This document shows positions 5,991 through 7,476 of a DNA stretch of 7,476 nucleotides, piece by piece. This DNA comes from Ferruginibacter sp. (lineage in GTDB: Bacteria > Bacteroidota > Bacteroidia > Chitinophagales > Chitinophagaceae): positions 1-7,476 of the forward strand of contig JANXOQ010000354.1 of NCBI GenBank assembly GCA_025357775.1. Reading direction: 5' to 3'. Below the pieces are notes generated by a model. It was not told where the DNA came from, searched no databases, and worked only from the letters and a program-made list of their open reading frames with translations. Within the stretch, counting starts at the first letter, position 1; each line of letters begins with the position of its first letter. The translations under genes and the position numbers were made by a program.

Positions 5991-5998
5991 CAAAAATA
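5991..5998 (-). promoter_or_regulatory. Candidate -7 box for the flavoprotein-phosphoesterase operon
   Basis: The minus strand reads TATTTTTG, an exact match to TAnnTTTG, about 70 bases upstream of the FMN reductase ATG. That would give a leader of roughly 60 bases containing the dyad at 5944-5969. The nearest upstream TTTG is 29 bases away, too far for a normal -33 element, so the match is one-sided. Confidence 0.4.
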
Positions 5999-6161
5999 CA
6001 TAATAGCTAATGAATGAATTTATTAATCAAATAAAATTGAAATTATTTTACATAAAAATTTGCTTTTCATATAAGTTTGTAATTACTTTTTTTTACAAAT
6101 AAATATGTATAAAACTTATTGCTACCAATAAATTTTTATATTGCAACATTAAAAACTATAC

Positions 6162-7457
6162 ATGAAATATCTTTCATTGAACCCCCAAATTTTTATTGAA
6201 AACAGAAAACGTTTTGTAAATAAATTAAAAGGAAAATCTATAGCTATTTTTAATAGCAATGATGAATTGCCAACAAATGGAGATGCACTACATAAATTTA
6301 AACAAAACTCAGATTTGTATTGGCTTACAGGGATAGAACAAGAGGATACTATGCTGATTTTTTTTCCAGAAAACCCCGATGCTAAATATAGAGAAGTACT
6401 GGTAATTACAAGACCAAATGAACTTAAAGAAAAATGGGATGGACATCGTCTACGTATTGAAGAAGCACAAAAAATATCAGGTATTGAAACCATTATTTTT
6501 TTAGATGTAATGGATGCAATGCTACAACCATGGATACATTTGGTAGAAAATATTTACTTGAATACAAATGAAAATGATAGAAAAGCAAACATAATTGAAG
6601 TAAGAGATTATCGTTATGCAAAACAAATGCAGGCACGTTACCCTTTACATAATTACAAAAGGAGTGCACCTATTTTAAAAGAATTGCGTGCAATAAAAAC
6701 TGCTGAAGAAGTAGAAGTAATGCAAACTGCTATAGATATTACAGATAATACTTTTAGAAGATTATTACAGTTTATACAACCTGGTGTAATGGAGTATGAA
6801 ATACATGCTGAAATATTGCACTCATTTCTTACTCAGCGTGCCACTGGTGAGGCTTACGGTAGTATAATAGCCAGTGGTGATAATGCAAGAGTATTGCATT
6901 ATACAGAAAATAATAGAGAATGTAAAGATGGTGATTTGATATTAATGGATTTTGGTGCAGAGTATGGCAACTATGCCGCTGACCTTACAAGAACAGTACC
7001 AGTAAATGGAAAATTTACTAGTCGCCAAAAAACGGTATACAATGCCTGTTTGCATTTGCATAAATATGCAGCTTCTATTTTAAAGCCTGGCATTAGCATT
7101 GTAGATTATACCGAAAAAATAGGTGACGAAGCCACCATTATTTTTCAAAAAATAGGCTTACTCAAAAAAAGTGATGTAAAAAATGAAAACCCAAACGATA
7201 GAGCATACCGCAAATATTTATACCATGGCATTTCTCACCATTTAGGGGTAGATGTACATGACCTTGGAACTCGTACTGAACCCATAAAAGCAGGCATGGT
7301 TTTTACAATAGAGCCAGGAATTTATATTGAGGAAGAAAAAATAGGGGTACGCATAGAAAATAATTTTTGGATAACAAAGAATGGCAATAAAGATTTAATG
7401 AAAAATATACCTGTAGAGGTTGAAGAGATTGAGTTATTAATGAAGAGAATTAAATAA
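6162..7457 (+). CDS. pepP: Xaa-Pro aminopeptidase (M24B family)
   Basis: The enzyme (EC 3.4.11.9) removes an N-terminal residue that precedes proline, using two metal ions, in the cytoplasm. The 431 residues are close to the roughly 440 of E. coli PepP. Residues about 8-170 form the N-terminal aminopeptidase P domain (ENRKRFVNKL, then SDLYWLTGIEQEDTML). Residues about 180-425 form the pita-bread catalytic domain. The five metal ligands are visible: D263 (LMDFGAE), D274 (AADLTRT), H359 (HGISHHLG), E384 (IEPGIY) and E399 (RIEN). The assisting histidines H246 (LHYTEN), H355 and H366 (DVHD) are also kept. The ATG at 6162 gives the expected N-terminus; an upstream TATATTG near 6140 is only a weak -7 match. 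The gene is divergent from the FMN reductase, and the window ends 19 bases after its stop. Prolidase is less likely because the N-terminal domain and HGxSHxLGxDVHD follow PepP. Confidence 0.94.
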   Translation: MKYLSLNPQIFIENRKRFVNKLKGKSIAIFNSNDELPTNGDALHKFKQNSDLYWLTGIEQEDTMLIFFPENPDAKYREVLVITRPNELKEKWDGHRLRIEEAQKISGIETIIFLDVMDAMLQPWIHLVENIYLNTNENDRKANIIEVRDYRYAKQMQARYPLHNYKRSAPILKELRAIKTAEEVEVMQTAIDITDNTFRRLLQFIQPGVMEYEIHAEILHSFLTQRATGEAYGSIIASGDNARVLHYTENNRECKDGDLILMDFGAEYGNYAADLTRTVPVNGKFTSRQKTVYNACLHLHKYAASILKPGISIVDYTEKIGDEATIIFQKIGLLKKSDVKNENPNDRAYRKYLYHGISHHLGVDVHDLGTRTEPIKAGMVFTIEPGIYIEEEKIGVRIENNFWITKNGNKDLMKNIPVEVEEIELLMKRIK

Positions 7458-7476
7458 GGTCGTTTATATTTAAAAA

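Noticed and set aside
6060..6161. Promoter for the aminopeptidase gene
   Set aside because: Only a TATATTG partial match and unaligned TTG or TTTG triplets are present; none meets the consensus and spacing together.
6149..6493. Minus-strand open frame of 114 codons
   Set aside because: It is antisense to the N-terminal domain of the Xaa-Pro aminopeptidase.
1..7476. CRISPR arrays, tRNA genes, insertion sequences or toxin-antitoxin and defence genes
   Set aside because: I saw no regularly spaced repeats, cloverleaf sequence, transposase motifs or recognisable defence proteins on either strand.

Overview
The window looks like an ordinary chromosomal stretch of an AT-rich member of the Bacteroidota, probably close to Chitinophagaceae. 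The evidence is the short-leader genes without convincing Shine-Dalgarno sequences, candidate promoters of the Bacteroidota type (-7 box TAnnTTTG) and the style of the encoded proteins. This placement rests on protein and promoter style, not on a marker gene. Seven complete genes and one truncated gene are well supported. No tRNA, rRNA, CRISPR array, transposase or phage gene was seen.

Left part (1-1385, all minus strand). Reading leftwards there is a small lipoprotein with a cupredoxin-like sequence but no copper ligands (964-1314). Fifteen bases later comes a three-helix YgjV-like membrane protein fused to a GNAT-like domain (331-948). Then come a hairpin, a candidate promoter and the first 85 residues of a radical SAM protein (1-255), cut by the window edge. 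This is the least understood part of the window.

Middle part (1386-3929). asd, encoding aspartate-semialdehyde dehydrogenase of the aspartate-family amino acid and diaminopimelate pathway, reads left. It is followed by about 270 bases that end in a clear intrinsic terminator. Two tandem small open frames lie in that tail and are only tentative genes. Divergent from asd is an OppC/DppC-type ABC transporter permease that appears to start at TTG; no partner permease, ATPase or binding protein is in the window.

Right part (3930-7476). A convergent 200-base spacer holds a start-less open frame. Next is a probable two-gene minus-strand operon: an NADPH-dependent FMN reductase-like flavoprotein followed by a membrane-anchored metallophosphoesterase. 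Divergent from it is a complete M24 Xaa-Pro aminopeptidase (pepP-like) with all metal ligands in place.

I did not find a convincing new biological system. The items most worth a second look are the lipoprotein / YgjV-GNAT / radical SAM cluster, the tail of the asd transcript with its possible small proteins, and the coding-like remnant between the permease and the phosphoesterase.
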